Positions 1 to 8,283 of a stretch of DNA of 64,000 nucleotides are shown piece after piece. This stretch comes from Flavimaricola marinus (GTDB lineage: Bacteria; Pseudomonadota; Alphaproteobacteria; Rhodobacterales; Rhodobacteraceae): positions 62,001-126,000 of the forward strand of contig NZ_FXZK01000002.1 in NCBI RefSeq assembly GCF_900184895.1. Direction: 5' to 3'. The notes below the pieces were generated by a model. It did not search any database. It saw only the letters and a list, made by a program, of their open reading frames with translations, and was not told the origin of the DNA. Both the position numbers and the translations under genes were made by a program. Position 1 is the first letter of the stretch. The number at the start of each line of letters is the position of its first letter.

Positions 1-1079
1 GCATAATTGCCCGGATCCGCAGTCACGAGCTTCCAGTTAAAGGCGCTGCGCAGGCTTCTGGGGGTCCAATCCGCATAGGCCACCGGCCGACCGTCCGAGG
101 TATCGACGACCCCATCGTTGTTGGCATCCGCAAAGAAATATGGATAGCGAGCGCCATCATAAATGACAGGTATCCCAACGACCTCGTCGGTATAATCCTC
201 GATCATGGAGAGCAGCATCGCGGCGTTGGCATCGATGTCCGACTTGATCCCGACCGACGTGTTCCCGCTGCCGTCGTAACTTTGTCTGGCGATCCTGATA
301 TCTTGAGGACTATCGGCCTGATGGCAGGTCAGACAGGGCTCGAACTCGATCTCAAGCGTGTGCGGCTCGTGGCACGAATTGCAGCTGGCCACCGGCCGGG
401 CATGAAAAAACCGGCCAGAATACTCGCGGTCAGGCAAATGGTATCCTGCCGCCCCGTATCCACCAAGCCATGTCGCGGCGGCGGTCGCGTAATGCGGATT
501 GATAAAGCGAAGCGATGGGTCGGGCGTATCCACATCTAGGTCGGCGATTGCATTGACGACGTCGACACCGGCGCTTCGACCTTGGTGGCAGGTCAGACAG
601 GACGCTTCGACCCCCTGAACCGGGTGAACGACTCCGCTGGGAAAGGTAACCTCGCGAACCTCAGCGAGGCCTGCGTTATGGCAGGTTCCGCAATCGACAA
701 CCCCTCCGACGTTGATTGTGCCGTCGATGACACCGGCCTCGGTGCCGTCAAGGCCGTGGAAATCTCTAAACCCTTCGCCCGAATGGCACGTGGCACAGGA
801 GGCTTGGATCTCGCCCTCATCATCCCAATGACTGAACGCTTCCGCGGCGGCATTTGCGTGCGACGATCGAAACCAGTCGGTGATCGCCTGATTGTTCTCG
901 ATGCCTATTTCCGCGGGCGTGAAGGGGCCGGACTGCGGCAAGGCAAAGGGGATTGTCCCATCGTCGCCTGTCTCTTCGGTGCTGGTGCTTTGTCCCAAGC
1001 TCGTGCTGGCGACGAAAGTGGCTGACAATCCGATGGCCAAGCCAATCGAAAGGACCGTTGAAAGGGTTGGAGTTCGCAA
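1..1079 (-). CDS. Multihaem cytochrome c, partial (C-terminus beyond left edge)
   Basis: An open minus-strand frame runs off the left edge. It contains five haem c attachment motifs, at 783-797 (CATCH), 678-692 (CGTCH), 585-599 (CLTCH), 369-383 (CNSCH) and 321-335 (CLTCH). No ATG precedes the hydrophobic N-terminal segment. A TTG at 1077-1079 lies five bases after AAGGAGG and begins a signal-peptide-like stretch (LRTPTLSTVLSIGLAIGLSA), so I take it as the start. The mature protein should be periplasmic and covalently haem-loaded. Near the edge an EF-hand-like DANNDGVVDTSD and a segment reading RSLRSAFNW then DPGNY resemble large respiratory multihaem cytochromes. It is divergent from the nqr operon, so it may be an electron donor or acceptor for that complex; this link is inference from position. 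Confidence 0.85.
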   Translation of the reverse strand, partial: MRTPTLSTVLSIGLAIGLSATFVASTSLGQSTSTEETGDDGTIPFALPQSGPFTPAEIGIENNQAITDWFRSSHANAAAEAFSHWDDEGEIQASCATCHSGEGFRDFHGLDGTEAGVIDGTINVGGVVDCGTCHNAGLAEVREVTFPSGVVHPVQGVEASCLTCHQGRSAGVDVVNAIADLDVDTPDPSLRFINPHYATAAATWLGGYGAAGYHLPDREYSGRFFHARPVASCNSCHEPHTLEIEFEPCLTCHQADSPQDIRIARQSYDGSGNTSVGIKSDIDANAAMLLSMIEDYTDEVVGIPVIYDGARYPYFFADANNDGVVDTSDGRPVAYADWTPRSLRSAFNWKLVTADPGNY

Positions 1080-1109
1080 TTCGGCCTCCTTCAGAAAATG
1101 AAAGTTCTC

Positions 1110-1127
1110 TGTTCTTCAAAAAGAACA
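1110..1127. promoter_or_regulatory. Inverted repeat between the cytochrome and nqrA genes
   Basis: TGTTCTT-CAAA-AAGAACA is a perfect 7-bp inverted repeat about 30 bp upstream of the TTG start of the cytochrome gene. It is too far from a gene end and lacks a U-tract, so an operator or mRNA leader hairpin is more likely than a terminator. Confidence 0.4.
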
Positions 1128-1167
1128 TAATTGTGATACGGTTTCACTAGTTTTCTTTCGACGCCCT

Positions 1168-1187
1168 GAAATCTCTGCAGAGATTTC
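1168..1187. promoter_or_regulatory. Perfect 20-bp palindrome upstream of nqrA, candidate operator
   Basis: GAAATCTCTG is followed directly by its reverse complement CAGAGATTTC. The palindrome ends 25 bp before the nqrA start codon, within the divergent promoter region. It does not match the FNR/Dnr consensus (TTGAT-N4-ATCAA). It looks like a binding site for a dimeric regulator that is not encoded next to it. Confidence 0.5.
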
Positions 1188-1212
1188 CCGGGTCCAAGCC
1201 TCGGGAAGAGCA

Positions 1213-2484
1213 ATGTCCGCATTCACGGTCCGCGCCGGTTTGACGCCACGGTTCACATCACCGCCTATTGGGACGGGGGCCGAGGAGATCGTCACCGAAG
1301 AGGCGGCCGTTGGCGCGCCGGACAGTCAGAATGATGCGTTCACCTCGGTCGTGAAAGAAGGCGATCTGGTGGGGCAGGGGGCGGCCGTGGCGCGGTCGCG
1401 AAACTCCACGGATATATGCCTTGTGGCCCCGATCGCGGGACGCGTGGCCCGCGTGACGGAACTGCCCGGCCACAAGCTTCAGGAGATTCTGCTGTTCAGA
1501 GAGGTCGACGGAGGTGTCAGAACACACGATTTGACAGAAGCCGATTCCGAGTCCGGTCTTCGCCGGCTCATGCAGGGTGCCGGACTATGGCCTTTGCTGA
1601 GAAGACGTCCGTTTGGAGGCATGCCCGACCATGCTGAAACGCCTGCTGCGATTGTCGTCATGGCGGTCGATACCCGACCCTTCGCCCCCGATCCAATTCA
1701 GGCATTGTGCGGGCGAGAGGAAGCGATTTCAAGAGGGCTGGCGGCGCTGTTGACGCTGACGGAGGGCCCGGTGTTTGTGTGCCGACCGGACAACCGCGCA
1801 TTCCCCTGGCTTGGGGACAGCAATGATCGGCTTCGGGCGGTGCAATCTGGGTCACGCCATCCTCAAGGAAGCGCCGGGATCCGCATCCACCAAGCGTTTC
1901 CCGCCGGACTGGAAGCACCGGTCTGGGATATTCACGCCGAAGATGTTGCCGCCCTTGGAGAGCTTCTCTCCACCGGGCAAATGCCGATGATGCGCCTTGT
2001 GCATATCGCTGGTGAGGCACTGCGGGATGCCCGGAGCATTCGAACCCATCCGGGTGCCGATCTGCGGCAACTGACCCAGCGGATCGTCGCGCCGGGTCCG
2101 CATGTCGTGATGTCCGGCTCTCCCCTGGACGGTCATAGATCGCATTGGCTCAGACACCGCGACCGGCAAGTTACGGTTCTTCGACGAGAAACCGATGCAG
2201 CGCGACGTCCGCACTGGCTCCTGTCCGCGCTGACACGCTCGGCCAGCGTCAGACCGGCGATCCCCACTGCGGCATTGAGCCAGGCGTTCGGAGCCGCGCT
2301 GCCTGCAACGCCGTTCATTCGGGCGCTCGGCGCGGGCGACGATGAAACAGCGATGAAGCTGGGCATCCTGTCGCTCCTCGAAGAGGATGTCGCGCTGGCT
2401 GACTACGTTTTGAGCGAGACTGGTCAGGTGGCGTCTCAACTTCGCGCGATGCTGGATCGCATCCAATCGGAATATGCCGCATGA
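1213..2484 (+). CDS. nqrA: Na+-translocating NADH:quinone reductase subunit A-like (NqrA)
   Basis: This 423-residue protein is close to the usual NqrA length of about 445. NqrA is the cytoplasmic peripheral subunit of Na+-NQR. The N-terminal third has the VKEGD...APIAGRV biotinyl/lipoyl-like barrel region. GLWPLLRRRPF followed by a VMAVDTRPFAPDP stretch (residues 125-160) is the NqrA signature. The C-terminus, with LGILSLLEEDVALADYV then AMLDRI, aligns with the end of Vibrio NqrA. The start follows a GGAAG ribosome site. The stop overlaps nqrB as ATGA, so this is the first gene of an operon. The C-terminal cysteines found in many NqrA proteins are absent, and the sequence is clearly divergent. 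Confidence 0.88.
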   Translation: MSAFTVRAGLTPRFTSPPIGTGAEEIVTEEAAVGAPDSQNDAFTSVVKEGDLVGQGAAVARSRNSTDICLVAPIAGRVARVTELPGHKLQEILLFREVDGGVRTHDLTEADSESGLRRLMQGAGLWPLLRRRPFGGMPDHAETPAAIVVMAVDTRPFAPDPIQALCGREEAISRGLAALLTLTEGPVFVCRPDNRAFPWLGDSNDRLRAVQSGSRHPQGSAGIRIHQAFPAGLEAPVWDIHAEDVAALGELLSTGQMPMMRLVHIAGEALRDARSIRTHPGADLRQLTQRIVAPGPHVVMSGSPLDGHRSHWLRHRDRQVTVLRRETDAARRPHWLLSALTRSASVRPAIPTAALSQAFGAALPATPFIRALGAGDDETAMKLGILSLLEEDVALADYVLSETGQVASQLRAMLDRIQSEYAA

Positions 2485-3263
2485 GCCGGGGGCTTTGGAG
2501 CCGGGAAACCGTGGCACTCATGCTCATCGCATCTTGCCTGCCGATGACATTGAGTTGGCTTTGGTTCGGTGGGCTCTTGGAGCTCGCCGAACTGAGCCTG
2601 ACACTGCTGGCCGTCTCGATGTGGCACATCGTGTTCATGCTGCTGCGGGCCCAGCCCCCGTCTTTGTCGGCGGTGACAACGGCAATCGCAATCGCGATGC
2701 TCGCACCAGAGGAGTTGGGTGTATTTCGGATGGTGCTCGGCATCAGTTTCGGTGTCGTCATGGGAGAACTGGTATTCGGTGGCTGGGGCCGCAATGTCGT
2801 CAACCCTGCCACAGTAACTCTGTCTTTCCTTGGTTTTGGTTTTCCGTCCTTTGTCTGGCCGATATTTGACGAACCAGTCGCATGGGCCGTTTTGCCAGCT
2901 GCGCTGATCGGAATGGCCACTGGGGCGATGCCTGCGGCCGTTGTCTTGGGGGCGACAATATTTGGTGCAATCGCATTCATGTGGGGTGGCCTGTCCGAAC
3001 CTGTCATCATGGTCGCGGGAATTGTGCTTGTCCTTGTTGTAGCGGATCCGGTGACGAGCGCGGCAACGACGCTCGGTCGCTGGATCAACGGCGGGCTCTA
3101 CGCGGCATTGACGACGCTCTTTGCCGTCGGTTGGGCGGGTGCCGCGCCGGTTCAGATCGCCGTAGCGGCAGCACTCTTGTCATCGCTTGCAGCCCCGCTC
3201 TTGGATGAAACAGCCCTCGCAATCTGGGTCGGTCGACGAAGGAGACGTCATGGCAGATCGTGA
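2481..3263 (+). CDS. nqrB: NqrB-like membrane subunit, short and lacking the SGAT flavin site
   Basis: The protein has 260 residues against about 410 in characterised NqrB and is almost entirely hydrophobic. Conserved NqrB blocks are present: LGISFGVVMGELVFGGWGRN followed by VVNPA, the ADPVTSAATTLGRWINGGLYA block, and APLLDETAL near the C-terminus. The N-terminal part is much shorter. The stretch that should carry the covalent FMN (DGxSGAT in Vibrio) reads WPIFDEPVAWAVLPAALIG here and has no SGAT or equivalent. NqrB normally binds FMN through that Thr, carries riboflavin and contributes the quinone site. RnfD is the alternative relative, but the operon order and the NqrA/F partners are Nqr-type. 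It overlaps nqrA by four bases and nqrC by 14. Confidence 0.82.
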   Translation: MSRGLWSRETVALMLIASCLPMTLSWLWFGGLLELAELSLTLLAVSMWHIVFMLLRAQPPSLSAVTTAIAIAMLAPEELGVFRMVLGISFGVVMGELVFGGWGRNVVNPATVTLSFLGFGFPSFVWPIFDEPVAWAVLPAALIGMATGAMPAAVVLGATIFGAIAFMWGGLSEPVIMVAGIVLVLVVADPVTSAATTLGRWINGGLYAALTTLFAVGWAGAAPVQIAVAAALLSSLAAPLLDETALAIWVGRRRRRHGRS

Positions 3264-4044
3264 ATGGAACCCATGGCGACGCTTGCTGGCCCTGCCGAAC
3301 GAAAGCCGCACGAAAACGGTTGCCGTGGCCTTTCTCGTTTCGGCGATCAGCGCGGCATTGGTCAGTGGTGCCACGGTCGCATTGCGTCCGATCCAGACGG
3401 CTAATCGGGCCGCCGAAGAGCAGGCGCGCATTGCGGCGCTTGTGGAAGGGATTCCCGGAATGGCGACCATTCTGGAGCAATCCGGCGGCGAGCTTTCGAC
3501 GGTTGTCGTCGACCTTTCGACCGGGCGGGCGGTTGCGGACCTGCGCCCCGCCATGCTCGAGGCCGCCTTGCTTGACGCCGACAACTGGACCACGCTCGAC
3601 GCAGCACAGGACTTGGCCGGTCTCGGCCAAAGGCCCAACTTCATCCAAGTGTTCCTGCTGCGCGACGAGGACGAGGTTTCGCTGGTCCTGCTCCCGATCA
3701 GTGGGCAGGGCTATGGCGGGCGGATCGATGCAATCCTGGCTCTCGCCGGCGACATGAATACCGTTGCAGGGATCGCGATCACCAACCATTCCGAAACGCC
3801 GGGGCTCGGTGGAAGGATCGTCGAGGCGGCGTGGCAGGCGCAATTTCCCGGGACGGAGTTGCGCGACAACAGCGGTCAGATCGCGTTCCGGGTTGCGCGC
3901 GGGCAGGCGGCAAGCCTTTACGAAGTCGACGGCATCACGGGGGCGACACGAACGGGGCGTGGCGTGACGCAGATGGTTCGTTTCTGGCTCGGTCCGGACG
4001 GATATGGGCCACTGATCGACGCCATACAGCGGGGGGAGTTCTGA
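3250..4044 (+). CDS. nqrC: NqrC, covalent-FMN subunit
   Basis: This 264-residue subunit has one N-terminal membrane segment (residues about 22-42) and a periplasmic domain. The block ETPGLGGRIVEAAWQAQF is typical of NqrC. The flavinylation motif is DGITGATRTG. The Thr acceptor is residue 233, to which ApbE attaches FMN by a phosphoester bond; the usual Ser of SGAT is Thr here. The C-terminus FWLGPDGYGPLIDAIQRGEF is also typical. The start at 3250 follows GAAGGAGA and lies inside the end of nqrB. A longer upstream frame exists but would overlap nqrB much further. NqrC relays electrons on the periplasmic side between the NqrD/E iron centre and NqrB. Confidence 0.93.
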   Translation: MADREWNPWRRLLALPNESRTKTVAVAFLVSAISAALVSGATVALRPIQTANRAAEEQARIAALVEGIPGMATILEQSGGELSTVVVDLSTGRAVADLRPAMLEAALLDADNWTTLDAAQDLAGLGQRPNFIQVFLLRDEDEVSLVLLPISGQGYGGRIDAILALAGDMNTVAGIAITNHSETPGLGGRIVEAAWQAQFPGTELRDNSGQIAFRVARGQAASLYEVDGITGATRTGRGVTQMVRFWLGPDGYGPLIDAIQRGEF

Positions 4045-4047
4045 TCA

Positions 4048-4713
4048 ATGCCCGCCCGTCCCGACTATTGGAGAATTTTGACGCAGCCGTTGATCCGGCA
4101 GAACCCTGTCACTCTGCAGATACTGGGGATCTGCTCGGCGCTCGCGGTCACCACGACACTCGTGACGTCTCTGACGATGTCGGTTTCCTTGACGGTCGTG
4201 CTTACGCTCTCCACGGGGATCATCAGTGCGATCCGCAGGCATATCCCAGATTCCATACGGTTGATCGTCCAGATCGTGATTGTCGCCTCGCTGGTCATTG
4301 TGATCGATCAAATTCTGCAAGCCTACTTTGCTGAAATCAGCCGTGCGCTCTCGGTCTATGTCGGCTTGATCACCACGAATTGCCTAGTGCTGGGCCGCAC
4401 GGAAGCCTACGCGCGACACCATTTTCCGATTCCAGCGATGATTGACGGCTTTGGAAACGGGCTTGGTTATTCGTTGATTCTGATCGTCATCGGTGGGCTG
4501 AGGGAATTGCTCGGGAAGGGGGCCTTGTTCGGCATCCAGATCCTCCCGTTGGCGGATGCTGGGGGCTGGTTCACGCCGCTTAGTTTGATGTTGCTCGCTC
4601 CGTCCGCATTTTTCCTGCTTGGCCTGCTGGTTTGGGCCATCAGATGGATCCTGCCCGAGCAAGCCGAGGCGTCGGAACATCCGGAAGCCTTGCGTCCGGA
4701 GCCTGCGGAATGA
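4048..4713 (+). CDS. nqrD: NqrD, integral membrane subunit
   Basis: This 221-residue hydrophobic protein has about six membrane helices. It begins [24 protein letters not shown] and includes [14 protein letters not shown]. NqrD and NqrE are inverted-topology paralogues that hold an iron-sulfur centre in the membrane with one pair of cysteines each. Both expected cysteines (ICSAL near 29 and TNCLV near 112) are present. The C-terminal tail is rich in Glu, Ala and Pro. The gene starts four bases after nqrC and overlaps nqrE by ATGA. Confidence 0.94.
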   Translation: MPARPDYWRILTQPLIRQNPVTLQILGICSALAVTTTLVTSLTMSVSLTVVLTLSTGIISAIRRHIPDSIRLIVQIVIVASLVIVIDQILQAYFAEISRALSVYVGLITTNCLVLGRTEAYARHHFPIPAMIDGFGNGLGYSLILIVIGGLRELLGKGALFGIQILPLADAGGWFTPLSLMLLAPSAFFLLGLLVWAIRWILPEQAEASEHPEALRPEPAE

Positions 4714-5324
4714 GCGAACTCTGGTCACTCTTCCTCACCGCCGCCTTCGTGGACAACATGCCGCTGACGCTGTTTCTCGGCCTATGCACGTTTCTGGCCC
4801 TGTCCAAAAGACCGGAGGCCGCTTTGGGACTTGGCGTGGCGATGACGGGGGTGCTCGGGGTCACGGTCCCACTCAACTTCCTCATCTACCAGAGCTTTCT
4901 CGCGCCCGGAGCATGGGCATGGGCGGGAATGCCGGAACTCGACCTTTCCTATTTGGCGTTGATTGCTTTCATCGGGGTCATCGCAGCATCCGTGCAATTA
5001 CTCGAGATGGTGCTCGATCGGTTTTTTCCGTCCGTCCATGCGGCCTTTGGCGTATTTCTACCCCTGCTGACCGTTCAATGCGCAATCCTCGCGGGCAGCC
5101 TGTTCATGGTAGAGCGGAGCTACTCGCTCGCGCAGTCCGTGGTTTTCGGGCTTGGAAGCGGCGTCGGTTTCGCGGTGGCCGTGGCTATGCTTGCGGCGAT
5201 CCGAACGCGGCTGGCCTATTCCGATTTGCCCGCTGGATTGCGCGGCCTCGGGATCGCCTTTGTTCTTGCGGGCCTGATGTCGCTCGGGTTCGCCTCCTTC
5301 GCACAGATGGCGGCAACACAATGA
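4710..5324 (+). CDS. nqrE: NqrE, integral membrane subunit
   Basis: This 204-residue protein matches NqrE throughout. [17 protein letters not shown] carries the first conserved Cys and [13 protein letters not shown] the second. [15 protein letters not shown] and the [17 protein letters not shown] block are family signatures. It pairs with NqrD to form the intramembrane iron centre and half of the Na+ pathway. The start at 4710 gives an ATGA overlap with nqrD and the standard length. An in-frame ATG at 4632 would add a non-homologous leader, so it is rejected. Confidence 0.95.
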   Translation: MSELWSLFLTAAFVDNMPLTLFLGLCTFLALSKRPEAALGLGVAMTGVLGVTVPLNFLIYQSFLAPGAWAWAGMPELDLSYLALIAFIGVIAASVQLLEMVLDRFFPSVHAAFGVFLPLLTVQCAILAGSLFMVERSYSLAQSVVFGLGSGVGFAVAVAMLAAIRTRLAYSDLPAGLRGLGIAFVLAGLMSLGFASFAQMAATQ

Positions 5325-6544
5325 CCGAAGTTCTGCTGGGCAGTTTCGTCATCGTCGCGCTCATCGTTGGGCTGGCGATCGGGCTGCTGGCCTTGCGAAA
5401 GCAGCTGGTTCCGGCCGTCGGCATTGATGTTTCGGTGAATGAAACCCTGCATTTGCCCGCTCAGAGGGGGGATAAACTGCTCGGTGTTCTGCATGACGGC
5501 GGGATACTGATCCCTGCCGCGTGTGGCGGCTCCGGGACGTGCGGGCTTTGCCGGGTCACGGTGACAGGCGAAGGGGCAGGGGAACCACAAGTGACGGAGC
5601 GGGGCGTATTGTCGCCGCGGGAAAGGCGCGCGAACGTGCGTCTGGCCTGCCAGACCACGCTCCGCGGTGATTGTGCCGTTCGGGTTTCGGACGACATTCT
5701 TAGCAGCGGTGGAGGGTTTGTCTGCGAAGTGAAGTCCTGCCGAATGTTGGCCCCATTGATCCGAGAGATCGTCGTCGAATTGCCAAAGGATCACTCATCC
5801 AATTTTCGGGCCGGTGACTTCATGCAAATCACGTCCCCTCCATACGAGCTCGATTTCGCAACTATCGAGCTGCCAGCGGCTTTTAGAGACGCCTGGCAGA
5901 TGGCGGGTTGGCGGACACTACGCATCGCCTCGGAAGCGGAGGTGACCCGCGCATATTCCCTCGCCAGCCGTCCGGAAGACGCAGGAAACGCAGTCTTCAA
6001 CATCCGTCTCGCGGTGCCGCCGCCGGGCCGTGAAGATGAGGTGCCGCCGGGCATCGTTTCCTCATGGCTTTTCTCGGTCAATGCGGGAGACGCGATCACA
6101 CTGTCCGGCCCGTTCGGCGAGTTCCATGTCCAACCTACGGGTCGAGAAATGGTCTATGTCGGCGGTGGTGTGGGAATGGCACCCTTGCGGGCCATGATCC
6201 ATCAGGAGCTTTCCCGCGAAAGTGAGCGGCGCATCCGATATTACTATGGTGCGAGAACAGCAGCCGACCTCTTCTATGCCGATGAATTCGTGGACCTGGC
6301 CGAGCGCCATGACAATTTCAGCTGGACGCCAGCGCTTTCGGATCCGGCACCCGGAGACCGTTGGACCGGCCAGATCGGCTTTATTCACGAGACGCTCCGC
6401 GCCGAACTACGCGACCACACGGCACCGGAAGAATGCGAGTATTACCTTTGCGGGCCGCCGGTTATGATCTCGGCAGTGTTGTCCACCCTCGAACAACTCG
6501 GTGTCGAACCGGCGTCGATCTTCTATGACGATTTTGGAGCTTGA
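5321..6544 (+). CDS. nqrF: NqrF, NADH dehydrogenase subunit with 2Fe-2S and FAD
   Basis: This 407-residue subunit is the NADH entry point of the complex. It has one N-terminal membrane anchor (residues 5-27) and then a ferredoxin domain whose cysteines are in [11 protein letters not shown] and RLACQT. A ferredoxin-reductase module follows, with the FAD motif RAYSLAS, the nucleotide motif [13 protein letters not shown] and the YYLCGPPVM loop. The C-terminal Phe-Gly-Ala ending (YDDFGA) is usual for NqrF. The ATG at 5321 overlaps the nqrE stop. A longer frame from 4619 is only read-through of the same frame across nqrD and nqrE. Confidence 0.96.
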   Translation: MTEVLLGSFVIVALIVGLAIGLLALRKQLVPAVGIDVSVNETLHLPAQRGDKLLGVLHDGGILIPAACGGSGTCGLCRVTVTGEGAGEPQVTERGVLSPRERRANVRLACQTTLRGDCAVRVSDDILSSGGGFVCEVKSCRMLAPLIREIVVELPKDHSSNFRAGDFMQITSPPYELDFATIELPAAFRDAWQMAGWRTLRIASEAEVTRAYSLASRPEDAGNAVFNIRLAVPPPGREDEVPPGIVSSWLFSVNAGDAITLSGPFGEFHVQPTGREMVYVGGGVGMAPLRAMIHQELSRESERRIRYYYGARTAADLFYADEFVDLAERHDNFSWTPALSDPAPGDRWTGQIGFIHETLRAELRDHTAPEECEYYLCGPPVMISAVLSTLEQLGVEPASIFYDDFGA

Positions 6545-7525
6545 ATGATGGCCAACCATGACTTTCAGCCTACTCGTCGCAGGGCCATTGGAATGCTCGG
6601 GGCGTCGGCTCTCCTCCCGCAAGCGGTGCATGCGGCAGGTTTGGAAGCGCTCACCGGCACGGCCTTCGGGACCGAATGGAGGATCATCGGCGCGCCCGGC
6701 ACCGCTATCGCGCAAATGCGCTCCTCCTTGGAGGCGCTATTCGACGACATCGACTATCGGTTCTCGCCTTGGCGAGCCGATAGCCTCATCAGTCGTTTCA
6801 ATACGGACGCGGCCTATGCGCGGGCGAACGACGCCGCATTGATCGAGTTGGCAACAGCGGCTTTGCAGATCGCCGACAAGAGCGAGGGTGCATTCGATCC
6901 CACCGTCGGCCCCCTCGTCGCCCGTTGGGGCTTTGGTCCGATCGAGACCGGCGGCCAGCCGGACTGGCGAGGGCTGCAGATCGGATCAGAGGGAATAAGG
7001 AAGACAAGAGGCGACCTGACGCTCGACCTGTGCGGTATCGCCAAGGGCTGGGCTTTGGACATGGCAGGTGCGCATCTTCGAAGCGCGGGAGGCGCTGGAC
7101 TGCTCATTGAAGTTGGCGGCGAATTCCTCGCGCTTGGTCATCACCCGGACGGTCGTGATTGGCGGATTGCGGTTGAATCGCCGTTGGAAACATTACCTGC
7201 GGCGACCACGTTGCGTATGCCTGCCGGTGTTGCCGTCGCGACGTCCGGGACGAGAAGGCAGAGCTTTTCCCTGAATGAGCGTCTGTACAGTCACATTATC
7301 GACCCTCGCACCCAAGAACCTGTCGCCGGCGCCATGCGCTCCGTCACGGTCGTCGCGGCAACAGCGACAGAAGCGGACGGCTGGGCGACTGCGCTCTGCG
7401 CGGCCGGCGATACGGCGGGGCCGCAGTTTGCGGCCGACAACGACATCGCGGCCCTGTTTCTGTTTGAGATTGACGGTGAGCTGCGATCAGTCCGCACGGG
7501 TCAATTCAATGATTTCGAGATTTGA
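6545..7525 (+). CDS. apbE: FAD:protein FMN transferase (ApbE)
   Basis: This 326-residue protein follows the nqrF stop. ApbE cleaves FAD and attaches FMN to Thr in (S/T)GAT motifs, here expected to be NqrC Thr233. It begins with a Tat/Sec-like signal (RRRAIGMLGASALLPQAVHA), consistent with periplasmic action. Family landmarks are GAFDPTVGPLVARWGFG, LDLCGIAKGWALD, EVGGEFLALG, ATSGTRRQSFSL followed by SHIIDPRTQEPV, and TEADGWATAL. Its place in the operon shows that a flavinylated subunit is expected even though NqrB lacks a visible site. Confidence 0.94.
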   Translation: MMANHDFQPTRRRAIGMLGASALLPQAVHAAGLEALTGTAFGTEWRIIGAPGTAIAQMRSSLEALFDDIDYRFSPWRADSLISRFNTDAAYARANDAALIELATAALQIADKSEGAFDPTVGPLVARWGFGPIETGGQPDWRGLQIGSEGIRKTRGDLTLDLCGIAKGWALDMAGAHLRSAGGAGLLIEVGGEFLALGHHPDGRDWRIAVESPLETLPAATTLRMPAGVAVATSGTRRQSFSLNERLYSHIIDPRTQEPVAGAMRSVTVVAATATEADGWATALCAAGDTAGPQFAADNDIAALFLFEIDGELRSVRTGQFNDFEI

Positions 7526-7542
7526 GAGGCGTGAGGTACTGA

Positions 7543-7719
7543 ATGGAAATCCTTTTCGCCATAGCCATCATCTCTCTGGCAGCAGGGGGGCTAGGACTTG
7601 GCCTCATGTTTGGGCGCGGGCCGGCAAGGACCAGCTGCGGAGCCGCCGAGGGCCTCGCCGTTGACCGCTGCGAGGATTGTCCTTTGAGGAGACGAGCGGA
7701 ACGAAAGGCAAAGGGATGA
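7543..7719 (+). CDS. nqrM: NqrM-like Nqr maturation protein
   Basis: This 58-residue reading frame has one N-terminal membrane helix (EILFAIAIISLAAGGLGLGL). A short cysteine-containing tail follows: TSCGAAEGLAVDRCEDC. NqrM (DUF539) is a small membrane protein needed to assemble the iron centre of NqrD/E, and it has this architecture with a helix followed by conserved Cys. Three cysteines are visible here, at residues 32, 43 and 46. It lies 17 bp after apbE and overlaps the CBS gene by ATGA. Confidence 0.85.
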   Translation: MEILFAIAIISLAAGGLGLGLMFGRGPARTSCGAAEGLAVDRCEDCPLRRRAERKAKG

Positions 7720-8108
7720 CCACCTATCGCATCGACGGCATCATGCGAACGGATTTCGCGACCCTCGCATCGGAAACCTCAATCCGGCGCGCGATAGCGG
7801 TTCTCGTCGAGAGCAAGAACGCAGCCGCCGCCGTGCTCGATGACGCCGGTGCATTGATTGGCATTTTGACGGGCAAGGACTGCTTTCGGCCGGCACTCCA
7901 TGCAAGCTACTACAGTGAGTGGACCGGACAGGTTGCCGATTTCATGTCGACAGCGGTCGTCTCGGTCTCCGTCAATGACGAAGTCATCGGCGTGGCGGAG
8001 ATGTTCTTGGCGCATCCGCACCGTGTGTTTCCGGTCTTGGACGGAGACAAGGTGGCTGGCCTGTTGCACCGCTCAGACGTCCTCGCTCTTTTGTCGCGGC
8101 TCGGATGA
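7716..8108 (+). CDS. CBS-domain pair protein at the end of the nqr operon
   Basis: This 130-residue protein consists of two CBS domains (about 10-65 and 75-128) with the usual VLDDAGALIGILTGKD and PVLDGDKVAGLLHRSDVL strands. CBS pairs usually bind adenosine nucleotides or SAM as regulators. The ATG overlaps the nqrM stop, so it is translationally coupled to the Nqr genes. I infer a sensory or regulatory role in respiration, with no direct evidence. The next 175 bp hold no convincing gene. Confidence 0.85.
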   Translation: MTTYRIDGIMRTDFATLASETSIRRAIAVLVESKNAAAAVLDDAGALIGILTGKDCFRPALHASYYSEWTGQVADFMSTAVVSVSVNDEVIGVAEMFLAHPHRVFPVLDGDKVAGLLHRSDVLALLSRLG

Positions 8109-8283
8109 ACGTCACCCCGTCCCCAAAGCGTTGCGTGTTTCTGGCCAAGAGAGACGCCCGAAATCGCCATCGACAGTGCTGTTATCCTCGTTCTGACCGA
8201 CAGGACCGTCACCGGCATGCTTTAACGGCGCGGGTCGATGCGTTTGTGCGGGGATTTGTCTCCCGTGTCGGAAGGGCCGGAGT

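Noticed and set aside
4619-6544. A 641-residue open frame covering nqrE and nqrF
   Set aside because: The real NqrF starts at 5321 in overlap with nqrE. The upstream part is the nqrF frame read through nqrD and nqrE and has no similarity to any subunit.
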